This document shows, in pieces, positions 4,922 to 5,405 of a stretch of 5,405 bases of DNA. The notes under the pieces were generated by a model, which searched no databases, was not told the origin of the DNA, and was given only the letters and a program-made list of their open reading frames with translations. Position 1 is the first letter of the stretch. Each line of letters begins with the position of its first letter. Position numbers and translations under genes: made by a program. This DNA comes from an uncultured Eubacteriales bacterium (lineage in GTDB: Bacteria; Bacillota; Clostridia; Peptostreptococcales; Anaerovoracaceae). The DNA lies in assembly GCA_902766185.1 (NCBI GenBank), contig CACXCQ010000235.1:1-5405 (forward strand). Direction: 5' to 3'.

Positions 4922-5405
4922 ATGCAGGACGATTCCGTAAAACTGAGAAAATATGAGAACATCCTGACGATCAGCGGCATTGGAGTGATTGCCTTCGGGC
5001 TTTGGAGTGTCATCAAGGCCGCGCTCTATTTTATTGTCCAGCCTCTGGATATCGTGAGTATCATGCCTACGGAGGAAGTTCAGGCATTGGGAGACTTAAA
5101 GGTCCTGATGAACGGAGTGGTGCTGGGCATGATCCTTTTTGTGCTTATGCTGGACCTGCTGCTGCGGATATACATCGGGCGGTCGGCCATCGCTGTGGGC
5201 AGACGACGCAAGAAGAAGAAAACCATCTACATTATTCTGGCCGTTTTTGTCGGGATGTCCCTGGCGGGTAGCATCAGCGCATCGATCAACACAAACTACC
5301 AGGAGGCGAAAGCCTTATACACGAGAGTGATGGAGGAGATCCACGCTGACGGCGAGTCGGCAGCCCCGCAGCAGGCGAGTGGCGAAGCGAGCGATCAGGA
5401 CACCG
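4922..5405 (+). CDS. Small membrane protein of unknown function (C-terminus outside window)
   Basis: The frame is open from ATG at 4922 to the window end (161 codons), so only the N-terminal part is visible. There are three predicted membrane segments, about residues 15-39, 60-85 and 101-122. A strongly basic loop, GRRRKKKK (93-100), lies between the second and third and, by the positive-inside rule, is likely cytoplasmic. After the third segment a polar, Ala/Glu/Ser-rich soluble tail begins (from about 123) and continues past the window. I do not recognise the family. The start is supported by GGGAG (4910-4914), 7 nt before ATG, and a promoter at 4859-4888. Confidence 0.75.
   Translation, partial: MQDDSVKLRKYENILTISGIGVIAFGLWSVIKAALYFIVQPLDIVSIMPTEEVQALGDLKVLMNGVVLGMILFVLMLDLLLRIYIGRSAIAVGRRRKKKKTIYIILAVFVGMSLAGSISASINTNYQEAKALYTRVMEEIHADGESAAPQQASGEASDQDT

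Overview
The window looks like chromosomal DNA of a moderately high-GC member of the Bacillota, most likely a gut-type clostridium (Lachnospiraceae/Oscillospiraceae-like). This is an inference from strong AGGAGG-type ribosome binding sites, sigma-A-like promoters, a YitT-family membrane protein, a VUT/YhhQ-type queuosine-precursor transporter and an N-terminal PIN-like protein. No rRNA, tRNA, insertion sequence or CRISPR array was seen.

Layout. Positions 1-54 hold the last 17 codons of an unidentified plus-strand gene. A bidirectional terminator (103-158) separates it from a convergent minus-strand gene (207-1724). That gene encodes a PIN-like nuclease domain, a very long Lys/Ala/Glu/Ser-rich tail resembling histone H1, and a short ordered C-terminal domain. 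Its promoter (1829-1857) lies in a 204-bp divergent intergenic region shared with a plus-strand YitT-family membrane protein (1929-2666).

Positions 2667-3331 (665 bp) contain no convincing gene but are rich in structure. Four copies of a 37-38 bp palindromic unit (half-site CGTGTTGAT, about 13-nt centre, ATCAACACG) lie between 2773 and 3035, with half-sites alternating strictly in orientation. Downstream come GC-rich hairpins, then a consensus promoter (TTGACA-17-TATAAT, 3215-3243) with an inverted repeat over its -35. An 80-nt leader follows, carrying a hairpin with an A-rich tail at the position where a preQ1 riboswitch would be expected.

This promoter should drive a two-gene operon: a VUT-family transporter (3332-4087) and, 19 bp downstream, a short-chain dehydrogenase/reductase (4107-4772). 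After the operon, four tandem 14-bp repeats (4806-4861) run into a promoter (4859-4888), so that the last repeat supplies the start of its -35. That promoter serves a small membrane protein starting at 4922 that runs off the end of the window.

The most unusual items are the palindromic repeat array, the tandem repeats built into a promoter, the transporter leader, and the PIN-like protein with its histone-like tail. The array's function cannot be decided from the sequence alone.
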